Positions 44,796 to 53,704 of a stretch of 64,000 nucleotides of DNA are shown one piece after another; the first letter of the stretch is position 1, and each line of letters begins with the position of its first letter. The notes below the pieces were generated by a model. That model was given only the letters and a program-made list of their open reading frames with translations, was not told the origin of the DNA and searched no databases. A program made the position numbers and the translations under genes. Source of the DNA: Acetobacter aceti. GTDB taxonomy: Bacteria > Pseudomonadota > Alphaproteobacteria > Acetobacterales > Acetobacteraceae. The stretch lies in NCBI RefSeq assembly GCF_002005445.1, contig NZ_CP014692.1, positions 3,100,501 to 3,164,500 of the forward strand, given 5' to 3'.

Positions 44796-44820
44796 CCGTC
44801 AAAGAAAATTTCTTTGACGG
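44796..44820. terminator. Palindromic hairpin after the APC permease
   Basis: CCGTCAAAGAAAATTTCTTTGACGG is a near-perfect 12-bp inverted repeat lying eight bases past the permease stop on the minus strand. The gap 44583-44827 also holds an 8-bp stem (44730-44737 with 44758-44765) and a 6-bp stem (44711-44716 with 44722-44727). It probably ends transcription from both sides, though T runs are lacking. Confidence 0.6.
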
Positions 44821-44827
44821 GGCAGCT

Positions 44828-46363
44828 TCAGCTCTTTGCGCTCAATTCTTGAGCAATTTCTTCCTCAAGCATGCTCTCCGTCGCTATCGGCGCCAGACCA
44901 CCCAGAGGCGGCCCCTTGAAGCGCTTCTTCTCGACGAGGAACCAGCCGGCCAGCAGCACGACAACAATGCCCACCACGTAGCTGATCAGAATGTCGTTGG
45001 GCGGCTGGATACCGATCCAGACCAGCATCAGCGAGCCCAGAACCGTGATGACCGCGAACGGTGTGGACAGCGCGCCCAGACGGAACGGCCCTGTCATCAC
45101 ATCGCGCTTGCGCTGCGCCAGAACACCCGCGCCGATCGGCATGGCGTAAGAGACATACAGGAAGATGGCGCAACCGGCCGCGAGCGCCGCGAAGGCGGAC
45201 GAGTAGAGCGTCACGGCGCAGGACAGGAACGCCACCAGCCAGATGGCCGGAACCGGCGTGCGGTAGGTGGGGCTGACATAGCGCCACAGCCTGGAGCCCG
45301 GCAGTCCGCCGTCACGACCGAAGGCGAACACCATGCGTGAAGTGGAGGTCATGCCCGCCAGCGCGCACAGATAGTTGGCGACAACAATCATCACATACAT
45401 CAGGCTGCGCAGCCAGCCCGGCACGGGAAGCTGGGCGAGCAGGTTGAAGAACACGTCGCCTCCCTGCGAAGCAGACGCCGTCGGGTCCGGCATGGCGAGA
45501 ATGAAGGAGCACACCATGACAAAGCCGAACAGGCCCGAGATCATGACGGCGTTGATCATACCGCGCGGCACGACGTTGCGCGCGTCAATCGTCTCTTCCG
45601 CCACATGCGCCGAAGCATCAAAACCGGTGATGGTGTAGGCCGGGAGAATCAGGGACAGGCAGAACGCATAAAGCAGGCTGTCGGAATGGGGGAAAACACC
45701 TCCACCCGGCGCGCCTGTGTTGTTCACGATTGAGACCAGCCGTTCCCAGTGGAAACCCGGAGCGCAGTACAGCATCATGACCGTCAGCAGGATCGCCGCG
45801 AACAGGATCAGATAACCGGAAAAATCCGTCAGCACCTTTGTGATCCTGATGCCGACATGGTTGAACAGCGCCTGCGAGGAGGCGATCAGGGCAACGCCCA
45901 CGATCTGGTGGCCATATCCCCAGCCCGATATGTCCACATCGAAAATCTTGCCGAGAATGAGCTGTACGAACAGCGTGTAGGCGCCCACGTTGACGGAAGC
46001 GAGCACGAACAGCAGACCCAGCAGATTCACCCATGCCGTCGCCCAGCCCCAGCCACGTCCACCCAGAATGGACGACCAGTGATACAGGCCGCCCGCAGTC
46101 GGATAGGCCGACGCAATCTGTCCCATGGAGCAGGCCACGATGGTGGCGAAGAGAGTTCCGACAATCCAGCCGACTGCGACGCCAAATCCTCCCAGAGACG
46201 AGAAACCAAGCTGGAACGAGGTGATGCCGCCCGCAAGAATACAGATGATGGAAAAGGAGATGGCGAAGTTGGAGAAGCCTTTCATGCTTCGCGAAAGTTC
46301 CTGCGCGTAACCCATGGAGGCGAGTACGCCCGCGTCCTCGTCACTATGGTGGTTGGTCTCCAT
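44828..46363 (-). CDS. APC-superfamily amino-acid/amine permease
   Basis: 511 residues with about 12 membrane helices. Opens MGYAQELSRSMKGFSNFAISFSIICILAGGI, the APC signature of the amino-acid/choline (ACT/GABA permease) branch; TGFDASAHVAEETIDARNVVP is the conserved loop after helix 6. It probably imports an amino acid, GABA or choline-like compound by proton symport. It lies 100 bp downstream of the kinase gene on the same strand, so it may share the operon. The gap has only a TTGCA-ATGA-TGCAA inverted repeat (near 46449). Confidence 0.9.
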   Translation of the reverse strand: METNHHSDEDAGVLASMGYAQELSRSMKGFSNFAISFSIICILAGGITSFQLGFSSLGGFGVAVGWIVGTLFATIVACSMGQIASAYPTAGGLYHWSSILGGRGWGWATAWVNLLGLLFVLASVNVGAYTLFVQLILGKIFDVDISGWGYGHQIVGVALIASSQALFNHVGIRITKVLTDFSGYLILFAAILLTVMMLYCAPGFHWERLVSIVNNTGAPGGGVFPHSDSLLYAFCLSLILPAYTITGFDASAHVAEETIDARNVVPRGMINAVMISGLFGFVMVCSFILAMPDPTASASQGGDVFFNLLAQLPVPGWLRSLMYVMIVVANYLCALAGMTSTSRMVFAFGRDGGLPGSRLWRYVSPTYRTPVPAIWLVAFLSCAVTLYSSAFAALAAGCAIFLYVSYAMPIGAGVLAQRKRDVMTGPFRLGALSTPFAVITVLGSLMLVWIGIQPPNDILISYVVGIVVVLLAGWFLVEKKRFKGPPLGGLAPIATESMLEEEIAQELSAKS

Positions 46364-46462
46364 CGAGAGATCCTCTGCTGTTCATGTCCCGGCGTATCGG
46401 CCGTCTTCGGGGCATGATGACCCTGATGCGTTCATTATCATGACGATATTGCAATGATGCAA

Positions 46463-47902
46463 TCAGCTTTTTGCACACCGCTCGATCGACTGCCGCGTCA
46501 CCTGATCAAACGCGGCCTGCCAGAGGATTTCCGCTCCGGTTGGCCGGGGCTCAACCACCCGCCAGCCCTCTGCATCCGCCGTTTCCGGTTGATCGCCTTC
46601 GCCATCAAGCCAGAACCGCCCCAGCCCTGCCGCCGTCATATCAATCTGCTCTGGCACATGCACCGTTGCCCCGAGGCAGTTCGCCAGAAACTGGATGAAC
46701 CAGCGATTGTTCACCAGACCACCATCAACAGAAATGCGTGTGGCGGTCTGTCCCGTCGCCGAAGCGAATGTTCTCACAAGCTGCACCGAACGAAAGGCAA
46801 TCCCTTCCAGCACAGCCCGCGCCATGTCGGCCGGACGCGTATCCAGCCCAAGCCCGACCCAGCTCCCCCGTGCGTCCCTTTGCCACCATGGGCAGCCCAG
46901 TCCCTGCAACGCCGGCAGAAAGAACACACCCTTTTCCGCCGCCTGCGCGGCTTCGAGCGTTGCTTCATCCGCGCAGGAGAAGTCCGGCCCGAGACTTTCC
47001 ACCCAGTTGACCGCTGCCCCCGCCGTCAGGATGCCGCCTTCCAGCGCATAGACGGCAGGCTGCCCCGCAGGCTGCCATGCCACAGTGGGAAGCACGCCGC
47101 CCTCACCGCCTTCACATGATCTCTCGCCTCCCAGCGCCAGAGCGAAAGCACCTGTGCCGAATGTGATCTTCACATCACCGGGATGCTGGAGCCCATGGCC
47201 ATACAGCGCGGCCTGCTGATCGACAGCGCTCACACGGACCGGCACGTTCCGGTCACGCAGCAGCCCGAAATCACCGACAGTCGGCCGGATGGACGGCAGG
47301 CAGTCCATGGGAACGTCAAATAGACGGCAGAGCGTCTCATCCCACTCACACGTCCGCAGATTCATCAGTGAAGTGCGTGAAGCCGTGGAGACGTCGGTGG
47401 CGAAGACACCGCACAGGCGATCAAGGAAGAAAGCGTCACTGGTGCCGAAACGCAGCCGTCCCTGCTCCCGCAGGAGGCGGGCCTGCGGCACGTGGTCCAG
47501 ATACCAGCGCAGCCGGGAAGCCGAGAAATAGCAGTCCAGCGGCAGACCGGATCGCGCCCTGATCTCGGGCTCCAGCCCCTCTTCCTTCATGCGCGCCACG
47601 ACAGCGGCGGTGCGCGTGTCCTGCCACACGATGGCGGGACCAACGGGCACGCCGGTCTCGGCATCCCACGCCACGACGGTCTCGCCCTGATTGGCCAGCG
47701 CGAGCGCATCAATCGGACCGGCCTCGGCGATCAGTTCCTCGATGTGACGCAGGATCTCTTCCGCATCATGCTCGACCAGTCCCGGCGCAGGCAGGAACTG
47801 CTGATGCGAGCGTCGTCCCACCAGTTCCATCCGTCCGTCGCTCCAGACCCGGTAAGCCTTGGTGCCGGTCGTCCCCTGATCAATGGCGAGGCAGCTTTTC
47901 AT
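46463..47902 (-). CDS. glpK: FGGY-family kinase, glycerol kinase-like
   Basis: 479-residue sugar/polyol kinase. Glycerol-kinase features are the phosphate loop AIDQGTTGTKAYR, NQGETVVAWD, WQDTRT, YFSASRLRWYLDHVPQA, TDVSTASRTSLMNLRT and DQQAALYGHG. The C-terminal ATP site is GTGAFALALGG and VDGGLVNNRWFIQFLANCLG. It is more divergent than the main GlpK, so another triol or polyol is possible. It overlaps the flavoprotein gene upstream by four bases and forms an operon with it and the GlpA-like gene. A glycerol facilitator and glpR are not adjacent. Confidence 0.85.
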   Translation of the reverse strand: MKSCLAIDQGTTGTKAYRVWSDGRMELVGRRSHQQFLPAPGLVEHDAEEILRHIEELIAEAGPIDALALANQGETVVAWDAETGVPVGPAIVWQDTRTAAVVARMKEEGLEPEIRARSGLPLDCYFSASRLRWYLDHVPQARLLREQGRLRFGTSDAFFLDRLCGVFATDVSTASRTSLMNLRTCEWDETLCRLFDVPMDCLPSIRPTVGDFGLLRDRNVPVRVSAVDQQAALYGHGLQHPGDVKITFGTGAFALALGGERSCEGGEGGVLPTVAWQPAGQPAVYALEGGILTAGAAVNWVESLGPDFSCADEATLEAAQAAEKGVFFLPALQGLGCPWWQRDARGSWVGLGLDTRPADMARAVLEGIAFRSVQLVRTFASATGQTATRISVDGGLVNNRWFIQFLANCLGATVHVPEQIDMTAAGLGRFWLDGEGDQPETADAEGWRVVEPRPTGAEILWQAAFDQVTRQSIERCAKS

Positions 47903-49098
47903 TGCTCCACCTCCAGCCGGAGTGCGGACACGCCCGACAGCGCGGCGGCGGGAACAGCCAGTTCCACCCGCCGCTCAGGCAGGACGTTTACACGTCGATG
48001 CGCCACCGTGCGGCCGCGCTCATCCGACAGACGAAGCACGCCCCGCTGCGGTGTTTCCATCCGCGCATGCAGGACGATCCTGCCCCGTGGCGCGGCATGG
48101 AGACGCTGTGGCCAGACGCTGGCCACTCCCTGTCCACAGGTCACCGGCACGGCGGAACCGGGGTCTGGAAGCCTCCCCTCCAGCGCCCGCAGGATCATCC
48201 GTGCGGCGGCGCGTCCTTCCAGCGCCGCCTGTCCGGAATGTTCCACTGCCCGCAACACATTGCCCGCTGCGAAGACCCGCGGATCCTGTGTGCGAAAAGT
48301 CGAATCAATCGCCGGACCGCGCGTGCCACCATCCAGCGCAAGACCGGAAGTGCGGGCCAGAATGGCATCCGGCACGAATTGTCCTGTGAACACCACACCA
48401 TCGCAGGCCAGTGTCCGCCGCTCTCCGTCCTGCTCGATTTCCACGCCCTCGACCCTGTCGCCTCCAAGGATCGAAACGAGCTGCGTGTTCAGCAGGATGG
48501 GCGTGCCGTACACCATCGACGCCAGCACCTCGGCCGGACGCTGTGCCGTGATGCGTGCGTTTTGCTCGATCATGGCGACAGGTTTCACCCGTCCATGCCG
48601 CGCCGTCATCAGGGCGGAAAACGACACCAGTTCACTGCCGATGATGACCGGTTTCCGGAAAGGACGCAGACCCTTCATCACCATTTCCTGAAACGCGCCG
48701 GTTGTGGTCACACCCCAGGGCCGTGTGCCGGAGACAAGCCTTGGTCCACGCGGGGTCTCCCGCGTGCCGGTCGCCAGCAGAATGGCGCGGGCCTGCCATG
48801 TTTCAGGCCCGCGTTCCGTGGACACATGCACGACACCGCCAGACTCAATCCCCGTTACGGTCGTATCGGTCAGGATCGGCACACCTGCCGCCTCCGTCAG
48901 TGCGCGGGCGTAGCGCGGTCCCCTCCACACCCGACCGAAATCCAGCATGCCAAACCCCGGATGGCCGCAATAACGCGGCAGGCCGCCCGGCTCACCCGTA
49001 CGCTCCAGCACGGCAATTTTCTCGACGCCCGCATGCTTCAGGACACGGGCCGCACTGAGCCCGGCAGGCCCCGCGCCGACGATCAGCACGTCATACAT
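47899..49098 (-). CDS. FAD/NAD(P)-dependent oxidoreductase
   Basis: 399-residue flavoprotein of the pyridine-nucleotide-disulfide type. It opens with the FAD motif YDVLIVGAGPAGLSAARVL and has ARAILLATGTRETPRGPRL. A second glycine motif (PVIIGSELVSFSAL) marks the NAD domain, and RVFAAGNVLRAVEHSGQAALEGRAAA is the C-terminal FAD site. There is no CxxC redox pair. Taken at ATG 49098 with GGGAG nine bases upstream. It is like the small FAD subunit found between GlpK and GlpA genes in other bacteria (GlpB role), and I infer it passes electrons from the GlpA-like protein. Confidence 0.85.
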   Translation of the reverse strand: MYDVLIVGAGPAGLSAARVLKHAGVEKIAVLERTGEPGGLPRYCGHPGFGMLDFGRVWRGPRYARALTEAAGVPILTDTTVTGIESGGVVHVSTERGPETWQARAILLATGTRETPRGPRLVSGTRPWGVTTTGAFQEMVMKGLRPFRKPVIIGSELVSFSALMTARHGRVKPVAMIEQNARITAQRPAEVLASMVYGTPILLNTQLVSILGGDRVEGVEIEQDGERRTLACDGVVFTGQFVPDAILARTSGLALDGGTRGPAIDSTFRTQDPRVFAAGNVLRAVEHSGQAALEGRAAARMILRALEGRLPDPGSAVPVTCGQGVASVWPQRLHAAPRGRIVLHARMETPQRGVLRLSDERGRTVAHRRVNVLPERRVELAVPAAALSGVSALRLEVEQ

Positions 49099-50515
49099 CG
49101 CGCCCATCTCCCCTCTGGTTCTCCCCGATCGGCGTGACCAGTCCCGGCAGATGCGCCTTCGCGAGTTCCATGACCCGGCGTGTACAGTAAAAACCCTGAC
49201 AGCGGCCCATCATGCAGCGTGTGCGGCGTCGCAGGCCGCCCAGCGTGCCTGTCGGAAGCACCTCGTCCTTCAGCGCGGTTTCGATCTCTTTCTCCGTGAC
49301 ACGCTCACAGTGACAGGCGATCGGCCCGCGCTCCGGCTGCATCCATGGACGCGGCAGTTCATCGACCAGATTGGGCATCTGCGGCAGAGCCACATTCTCC
49401 AGTGGCGCAGGGTCCGCGAAACGGTCGCGATACAGCGTCACGACATGCTCGGCGATTCCCAGCGCGCCGGTCAGGCCGGTCGAACGGATGCCACCCACGG
49501 TGATCCAGCCTTCGGTTTTCAGCGCTTCGATCTGATAGTCACTGAACTGCGTGGCGGGGCGCAGGCCCGCATAGGTCGTGGTGACATCATGCTCGCGCAG
49601 GGCGGGGATAATCCGGAAAGCGGCTTTGCGCAGCGCTTCAAGATTATCGTGATCGACTGTCGGAAATTCGCGTTCCTCCTGCGGCTCGGCGGTCGGGCCG
49701 ACAAGGACATTGCCGAACACCGTGCGCGTGACCACCACGCCTTTCGTCAGCGCCGTCGGCACCGGCAGGATGATCGTGCGGAACAGATCATGAGCCGTCT
49801 TGTCGAAGACCACGAACTGGCCCTTGCGGGGCGTGATCCGGAACGGCGAAGGTCGCGCAATGGCTTCGACCAGATCGCCATAATTCCCGGCGCAGTTGAT
49901 GACCGTCCGGGTCTGCATGGCTGGTCTGCCCGCGATATCCAGATGCCAGACGCCTTCCCGCCTTACGCCGCGCTCAACCCGTGCCTGCCGTATCAGCGTG
50001 CCACCATTGAGGATCGCCTGTCGCGCATAGGCCATGGGCGCGGACCATGGATCGATCAGGTGCTCGCCCTCGACCAGCACTGCGCCGCGCACATCGCCTG
50101 CCAGCGCGGGCTCACGCTCCCTCGTTTCACGCGCATCCAGACGCCTGACCGTCACGCCGTTGCGCGCCGCCTTTTCGATGATTTTCGGAAACTGCGCGAG
50201 ATCGTCCTCTGTCCACGCCACAACCATGGCGCCGGTTTCCACCACGGACAGGTTCATGTCGACGCAGAGTTCGCGATACAGGGCGTAACCACGCTGCACA
50301 CAGGATGCTTCCAGCGTGTCCGGCGTGGCGTCAAAACCGGTGTGGAGAATGGCGCTGTTGGCCTTACTCGCGCCTTCCAGCAGATCGCCACTCTTTTCCA
50401 GCAACACGGTGCGCGCGCCAGCCAGCACGCAGGCGCGGAAGACAGCGCAGCCGACGACCCCTCCGCCGATGATCGCTATGTCATAAAGGCTGTCACCAGC
50501 CACTGTCTCCGTCAT
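49091..50515 (-). CDS. GlpA-like FAD dehydrogenase with [2Fe-2S] domain
   Basis: 474-residue FAD oxidase/dehydrogenase of the DAO superfamily. The N-terminus has YDIAIIGGGVVGCAVFRACV. The glycerol-3-phosphate dehydrogenase-like core includes ATPDTLEASCVQRG and STGLTGALGIAEHVV. The C-terminus carries a BFD-like [2Fe-2S] domain with Cys401, Cys403, Cys434 and Cys439 (ACHCERV...RCMMGRCQG). This layout is typical of anaerobic-type GlpA (which binds an Fe-S cluster), not aerobic GlpD. It heads the operon and overlaps the flavoprotein gene by eight bases. It likely oxidises the kinase product. Confidence 0.88.
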   Translation of the reverse strand: MTETVAGDSLYDIAIIGGGVVGCAVFRACVLAGARTVLLEKSGDLLEGASKANSAILHTGFDATPDTLEASCVQRGYALYRELCVDMNLSVVETGAMVVAWTEDDLAQFPKIIEKAARNGVTVRRLDARETREREPALAGDVRGAVLVEGEHLIDPWSAPMAYARQAILNGGTLIRQARVERGVRREGVWHLDIAGRPAMQTRTVINCAGNYGDLVEAIARPSPFRITPRKGQFVVFDKTAHDLFRTIILPVPTALTKGVVVTRTVFGNVLVGPTAEPQEEREFPTVDHDNLEALRKAAFRIIPALREHDVTTTYAGLRPATQFSDYQIEALKTEGWITVGGIRSTGLTGALGIAEHVVTLYRDRFADPAPLENVALPQMPNLVDELPRPWMQPERGPIACHCERVTEKEIETALKDEVLPTGTLGGLRRRTRCMMGRCQGFYCTRRVMELAKAHLPGLVTPIGENQRGDGRDV

Positions 50516-50829
50516 CCACCTGTCCAGAAAAGCTCTGCGATCATCATGCCCGGATTATGTTTTCCCACCGCAACAAGATCAAGGTTGACGGGGCATTGGC
50601 CGCAACGCGCGCGCCTGATCAGACAGACGCCGCAAGACAAAAAGAATTTTCAGACAGAGGGGCAGACAGAGCAGGAGGCCGGGCGACCTCGCTTTGCAGC
50701 CGCGCTCTCAGATGCTTGTGGCGTTTATCGCCGCTGATCGGTCGGCGTCATCCCGTTTTGGGGAAGGCCGTTGCCGGCGCAGGGAACGCCCCGAGAGACG
50801 GGACCGGAGCGCAATCCGGTCCCCACGGA
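50516..50829. other. Intergenic region with a strong GC hairpin
   Basis: 314 bases, no supported gene. GGGACCGGA pairs with TCCGGTCCC (50800-50808 with 50815-50823, loop GCGCAA) just past the stop of the DsbA-like gene. It should help end that transcript although there is no T run. The promoter of the glycerol-type operon must lie nearer 50516-50650. Confidence 0.5.
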
Positions 50830-51597
50830 TCATTTGGTTTTCCGCGCTGCCGCAATGGCGGCCTTCAGGTCGGCTTCAGACGCCGCGCCCGGAATGACGG
50901 TCTTCTCACCGATGATAAAGGTCGGCGTGCCATCGACGCCAACCTTGCGAGCCAGTTCGAGATTTTCATTGAGCAGACTGGTGACGTCAGCCCCCTTCAT
51001 GTCCTTCTCAAGCGTCGCCACATCGAGGCCCACGGATCTGGCGATGGAGCGGATACGGTCGATGGAGGGCGGCTGGCTGTCCAGCATCAGGGCATGCTGG
51101 AACCTGAGATAGGCATTCTGGCGGGCCGCAGCCAGCAGCGCCTGCGCTTCAAGCTGACTGTTCGGTCCCAGTACCGGAATCACCTTCTCGACAAAACGGA
51201 GGTTCGGATCTTCAGCCACCAGTCGGTCGATCACCGGCAGCACCTTGCGGCAGTAAGGGCAGCGCGGATCGTAGAACTCAACGACCGTCACGGAACCCTG
51301 CGGGTTGCCCAGTACGACGTCGGTGGTGGTCGCGCTGAACTTGCCGGCGTTTTCATGCACGGCCTTCAGGCTGGCGGCCTGCTGCGCCGCTTCACCCTGA
51401 GCGCGCATGGCGGCGACGGCGTCGGCGAGAATGGAGGGGTCCTGTTTCAGGGCCTCGCGCACGATATCGACGATCTCTTTGCGCTGGGTCGGGGAGAAGC
51501 CACTATCCGCACGGGCGGACAGGCTGCTGAACAGGGAGGTGGAGGCCAGCACGGCAAGCAGTGCGGTACGGACCCGGAAGCGTTGGTTGCATATCAT
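50830..51597 (-). CDS. Exported DsbA-family thiol oxidoreductase
   Basis: The frame reaches 51777, but ATG 51597 gives a proper signal peptide (MICNQRFRVRTALLAVLAST then SARAD, cut about residue 30). A 256-residue protein results. Thioredoxin-fold active site DPRCPYCRKVL (Cys113, Cys116) and cis-Pro loop GVDGTPTFIIG. An N-terminal dimerisation helix (about 34-75) is typical of ScsC/Com1-like DsbA relatives, which oxidise or isomerise envelope disulfides. No dsbB is adjacent. The start has no good ribosome site, so another start at 51654 remains possible. Confidence 0.87.
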   Translation of the reverse strand: MICNQRFRVRTALLAVLASTSLFSSLSARADSGFSPTQRKEIVDIVREALKQDPSILADAVAAMRAQGEAAQQAASLKAVHENAGKFSATTTDVVLGNPQGSVTVVEFYDPRCPYCRKVLPVIDRLVAEDPNLRFVEKVIPVLGPNSQLEAQALLAAARQNAYLRFQHALMLDSQPPSIDRIRSIARSVGLDVATLEKDMKGADVTSLLNENLELARKVGVDGTPTFIIGEKTVIPGAASEADLKAAIAAARKTK

Positions 51598-51639
51598 GGT
51601 GCTGAGTGTAGCGGAGAGATAAAGCGGTGTGAACGGCTG

Positions 51640-52060
51640 CTCTCGGATGTGCATTACGGCAATGTCCGGAGAACGAACGAATTCTCTCTGATTGAATCTA
51701 CGTTGTGTAAATCGAAGTTTTTCCGATTCGATCTGGAATGTTTTCTCATATTTAAAAGTTTGTATATATAAAAACAATTTTTCATAATATAATTTTTTAT
51801 TAATCAGATTCGTTCAGAAAAACCATGATCTTTCCGGGATTATTTTTATGGAAAACCTCATGGCATTCAGAGTTTAAATACAGTAAAAATAAAACATGAA
51901 ATTAAATAGTAATTTTTTATATTGTTTTTAGATTTCAAAACACACTTATAAAAACATATCGAATTAAAGTAGAAAATACAATCTATATTTGTAAAAAATA
52001 AATTGAAAATGACTCTGCGTTTCTTTATGATAAGCGCATTGATCGTTCATTGTACTTGCA
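51640..52060. other. A+T-rich island
   Basis: About 400 bases very rich in A and T, with runs of five to six, against a GC-rich background. It holds no supported gene; frames here are in the wrong composition. The promoter of the polyol permease lies at its right end. Such islands may bind nucleoid proteins. Confidence 0.6.
52003..52031 (+). promoter_or_regulatory. Strong sigma-70-type promoter of the polyol permease
   Basis: TTGAAA (52003-52008), 17-base spacer, TATGAT (52026-52031). The gene starts 171 bases after the -10 element, so the leader is long (about 165 bases). It contains a CGCCAT-ATCC-ATGGCG hairpin at 52098-52113. Confidence 0.65.
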
Positions 52061-52202
52061 GGGAATGTCTCTGATCCGTACGTAACACAAGCCGTGACGC
52101 CATATCCATGGCGCCATCCATCACACACGCCTGCACCCGGAGTTTCCATCCAACTGTGCCGTGTCGCTTGGTGAATTGAAAACTTCATAAGGAGAAAGCG
52201 TC

Positions 52203-53543
52203 TTGTCAGGGACAACCCCTCAGACATCTACGGAAAAGCGTGGCATCGTCGCGCGTCTTGGTATCCCCCAGCCCCTGCTGTTCGGTTTCATCGGCCTGCT
52301 GCTTTTCATGGTCGGTGACGGCGTGGAGGCCGGATATCTCGATACCTACATGCTTCACCACGGCCATACCCAGGGCGACGTGAACCTCATGTTCACCACC
52401 TATGGCGTGACCGTCATGATTTCGGCATGGCTTGCAGGCCCCCTTTCCGATCTGTACGGACCGCGCCGCACCATGTGGGCCGGACTTGTCATGTGGGCCG
52501 CCCTCGAAGTCGGTTTTCTGTCGCTGGGTCTCGGACCTGACAACCTGACCATGACGCTGCTGTTCTACACGCTGCGCGGCTTCGCCTACCCGCTGTTCGC
52601 CTATGGTTTTCTGGTGTGGATCGCCGCCGCGACCCCGGCCCGCATGCTTGGCTCCGCCGCTGGCTGGTTCTGGTTCTCCTTCTCGGCCGGCCTCCCCACG
52701 CTCGGCTCGCAGTTCGCGCGTTACACCATCCCCTATATCGGTGAACTGGCGACTTTCTGGTGCTCGCTGGGCCTTGTCATTCTGGGTGGCCTGGTGGCTC
52801 TCCTGTTCGTCCGCGAACCGACGGGCTCCAGGTCTCTCCTGCCTGCCGGAGCCGACAAGAAAAAAGCCTTCTTCGGCTCGATCAGCATCACATGGCGCGA
52901 ACCCAAGACGCTCGCTGCCGGTGTCATCCGCACGGTCAACACCTCGTCCGAATATGCGTTTCTTGCGATCATGCCGGCCTTCTTTGTCGACGTGCTGCAT
53001 TTCTCGCAGGCCCAGTGGCTCGATCTGCTGTCACTGATCTTTCTGGGCAACATCCTGTTCAACCTTGCTGCGGGCATGCTGGCCGACAAGCTCGGACATC
53101 GCTTTGTCGTGGCAGTTGGCGGATGCATCGGCTGCTGCATCACCATTCCGCTCTTCTATTATGTGCCGCTCTGGTTCCCCGGCAACTTCCCGCTCGCGGC
53201 TCTGGCAGGCTTCATCTATGGCGGCACCGTCGCAGCCTTCGTGCCGATGTCCGGCCTGATGCCCCTGATCTGCCCGAAGGAAAAGGCAGCCGCCCTGTCC
53301 ATCCTCGGCCTTGGCGCGGGCGCCAGCACCTGGGTCGGTCCGGCTGTTGTCGGGATCTGTGAATCCTGGTTCGGCATGAGTCTTGAAGGCGTGATCTGGA
53401 GCTTCTCCGGCCTGTATCTGGCCGCGGGCATACTGACGCTCTGTCTCCGCGTTTCGCCGGAAGCGCGCCGTCATACAGAGATGCTGGAAAAGAAGCAGAG
53501 TCTCCGTGATCGCGAAGCCTATGCGATGGAACACGCCATCTGA
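52203..53543 (+). CDS. MFS polyol permease (RbtT/DalT/CsbX type)
   Basis: 446-residue, 12-helix proton symporter. The opening GIPQPLLFGFIGLLLFMVGDGVEAGYLDTYML matches the ribitol/arabinitol permease family (GDGxExGxL signature). The loop 2 motif AGPLSDLYGPRRTMW and TSSEYAFLAIMPAFFVDVLH are also present. TTG start with AGGAG eight bases upstream, an excellent spacing. A polyol dehydrogenase is not adjacent, unlike in Klebsiella. Acetic acid bacteria oxidise polyols mostly in the periplasm, so import serves the cytoplasmic route. A strong terminator follows. Confidence 0.9.
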   Translation: MSGTTPQTSTEKRGIVARLGIPQPLLFGFIGLLLFMVGDGVEAGYLDTYMLHHGHTQGDVNLMFTTYGVTVMISAWLAGPLSDLYGPRRTMWAGLVMWAALEVGFLSLGLGPDNLTMTLLFYTLRGFAYPLFAYGFLVWIAAATPARMLGSAAGWFWFSFSAGLPTLGSQFARYTIPYIGELATFWCSLGLVILGGLVALLFVREPTGSRSLLPAGADKKKAFFGSISITWREPKTLAAGVIRTVNTSSEYAFLAIMPAFFVDVLHFSQAQWLDLLSLIFLGNILFNLAAGMLADKLGHRFVVAVGGCIGCCITIPLFYYVPLWFPGNFPLAALAGFIYGGTVAAFVPMSGLMPLICPKEKAAALSILGLGAGASTWVGPAVVGICESWFGMSLEGVIWSFSGLYLAAGILTLCLRVSPEARRHTEMLEKKQSLRDREAYAMEHAI

Positions 53544-53604
53544 TGAGATGGTGTCAGTAGAGCTGATGGGTGGTGATGATGGCCGTCAGTCAGCTCTGAA
53601 ATGG

Positions 53605-53645
53605 AAAACGGCGTCGCCCCCACGGGATCGATGCCGTTTTTTTTT
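53605..53645 (+). terminator. Terminator of the polyol permease
   Basis: AAAACGGC pairs with GCCGTTTT around about 20 bases and runs into nine T. Confidence 0.85.
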
Positions 53646-53704
53646 ACAATAATCCGGGACCCCTGCCGGACGAAGCGGATGCTCCATCCTGCAGGGTGCT
53701 GTCA

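Noticed and set aside
49151..50737. 528-residue plus-strand frame opposite the GlpA-like gene
   Set aside because: Antisense shadow; the translated protein is His/Arg/Gln-rich without domains, and the minus-strand gene has clear FAD and Fe-S motifs.
51964..52227. 87-residue minus-strand frame in the A+T-rich island
   Set aside because: Overlaps the promoter and start of the polyol permease, with no ribosome site and no recognisable protein.
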